Source: Sinobacterium norvegicum
Lineage (GTDB): Bacteria > Pseudomonadota > Gammaproteobacteria > Pseudomonadales > Sinobacteriaceae
Length of the DNA: 64,000 nucleotides
Assembly (NCBI RefSeq): GCF_923077115.1
Contig: NZ_CAKLPX010000004.1
Coordinates: 1-64,000 of the forward strand
Direction of reading: 5' to 3'
The first letter of the stretch is position 1. Each line of letters opens with the position of its first letter. The notes beneath the pieces were generated by a model, which was not told where the DNA came from, searched no databases, and worked only from the letters and a program-made list of their open reading frames with translations. Shown here piece by piece: positions 63,512-64,000 of the stretch. The translations under genes and the position numbers were made by a program.

Positions 63512-64000
63512 TTACTTCGCGGCCTCCGGAGCAGCTACAGGGACAGTCATGATGTTGATAGAAGCTTGCTTCTTAGCAACACGCAGACCCTGACGGATAG
63601 CATTCTTATACTGGCTGTTATCTAAGGTAACCCACTGACGGTTTTGCTGATCCCAGGCACCTGATTGTTCAGCATCGGTGGTCTGATAAAGCAGACCGAT
63701 ACGACCAATACGCAGGATTTCTACGTCGCGAGCTTCGCCGTCGATTTCTACGCTGTCTTTATACGCTTCAATCTTACGGCCATATTCGTTTTCGATTTTG
63801 TAAGCTTCCAATACCTGACGGAATTTCTCAGCGTCGGTAAGGCTGGCTAGATCGAGATTGCCGCGCAAGAACTCAACACGCTGTTGGCGCTCTTCTAATA
63901 GGAAGGGAACATCCAGGGCTACATAATCATCGAGGGCGGCGATCATACGCTCTACCAATGGTAAGATTTGACGCTTAACCTCGGTTACCTGTTCGATGGA
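63512..64000 (-). CDS. DUF3450 family protein, 5' end beyond the window
   Basis: The reading frame stays open to the right edge, so only the C-terminal 162 residues are seen, against about 250 for full-length members. An apparent TTG start at 63958 is internal, since VTEVKRQILPLVERM runs straight through it. The visible part is helical, with PFLLEERQQRVEFLRGNLD and KFRQVLEAYKIENEYGRKIE, then a beta-rich end with VEILRIGRIGLLYQT. DUF3450 proteins are secreted, of unknown function, and coded upstream of ttpC in TonB2 operons. It is probably the first gene of this operon. Confidence 0.88.
   Translation of the reverse strand, partial: SIEQVTEVKRQILPLVERMIAALDDYVALDVPFLLEERQQRVEFLRGNLDLASLTDAEKFRQVLEAYKIENEYGRKIEAYKDSVEIDGEARDVEILRIGRIGLLYQTTDAEQSGAWDQQNRQWVTLDNSQYKNAIRQGLRVAKKQASINIMTVPVAAPEAAK

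Noticed and set aside
63512-63958. Complete 148-aa gene starting at 63958
   Set aside because: The frame remains open to the window edge with family-like sequence, so this is an internal TTG of a longer DUF3450 gene.
1-64000. Insertion sequences, prophage, CRISPR arrays or toxin-antitoxin pairs
   Set aside because: No transposase, integrase, phage structural, Cas or toxin-antitoxin-like protein and no regularly spaced repeats were found on either strand.

Overview
The window is a stretch of gammaproteobacterial chromosome, almost fully coding. Gene order points to the Pseudomonas/Cellvibrionales side of the class. Three blocks are ones I know from that group: argC / DUF6776 / bactofilin / erpA / anmK / M23 peptidase / tyrS; waaP / waaG / waaC / waaF / ilvE / glnE; and the tolC / yqiB / cpdA / yqiA / parE block shared with enterics. 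The TonB operon at the right end is the TtpC-containing type best known from marine gammaproteobacteria such as Vibrio. I see no phage, transposase, CRISPR array, tRNA or rRNA in the window. In relatives an rRNA operon often lies just beyond tyrS, so one may sit left of position 1.

Layout. 1-7.3 kb: tyrS, murein endopeptidase, anmK, a DsrE-like exported protein, erpA, bactofilin, DUF6776 protein and argC. 7.4-12.7 kb: ClC protein, hemJ, a ThiD-like kinase, hemL and an outer membrane protein. 12.8-21.8 kb: a Cds1-like PLP enzyme, NudL-type hydrolase, PBP1b with a downstream TPR lipoprotein (LpoP-like), a PfkB kinase, RlmA, a small orphan protein, and an OxyR-like regulator divergent from a beta-carbonic anhydrase. 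21.8-27.3 kb: parE, yqiA, cpdA, yqiB, tolC. 27.4-45.6 kb: a lipopolysaccharide core island with waaA, an FAD oxidoreductase / aldo-keto reductase / glycosyltransferase operon, a pyruvyltransferase-nitroreductase pair, hldE, two methyltransferases, an alpha-toroid protein, glycosyltransferases, a GT-C-like membrane protein, two sugar kinases, waaG, waaC and waaF. 45.7-59.1 kb: ilvE, glnE, an orphan GspE/PulE ATPase, a PhoU-like protein with Pit, argA, ilvD and an OafA-type acyltransferase. 59.2-64 kb: a TonB2-type operon (DUF3450, TtpC, ExbB, ExbD, TonB, TPR protein) that runs off the right edge.

How the parts fit. Much of the window serves the envelope: inner core LPS (Kdo transfer by WaaA, ADP-heptose via HldE, heptose transfer by WaaC/WaaF, glycosyl extension by WaaG, phosphorylation by WaaP/InaA-like kinases), peptidoglycan synthesis, cleavage and recycling (PBP1b with LpoP, the M23 enzyme, AnmK), efflux (TolC) and TonB energisation. 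Several core-island genes look richer in A+T than their neighbours, as is usual for variable surface-glycan loci.

The sites I find most interesting are: an OxyR-like regulator whose peroxidatic Cys is replaced by Ser, beside an OxyR-type ATAG-N7-CTAT operator and a carbonic anhydrase; back-to-back Pho boxes between the orphan GspE-family ATPase and the PhoU-like/Pit pair; a ClC protein whose proton glutamate is Val; an imperfect 67-bp tandem duplication at the ilvE/waaF junction; and the pyruvyltransferase/nitroreductase pair in the core island. I did not find a system I could defend as wholly new.
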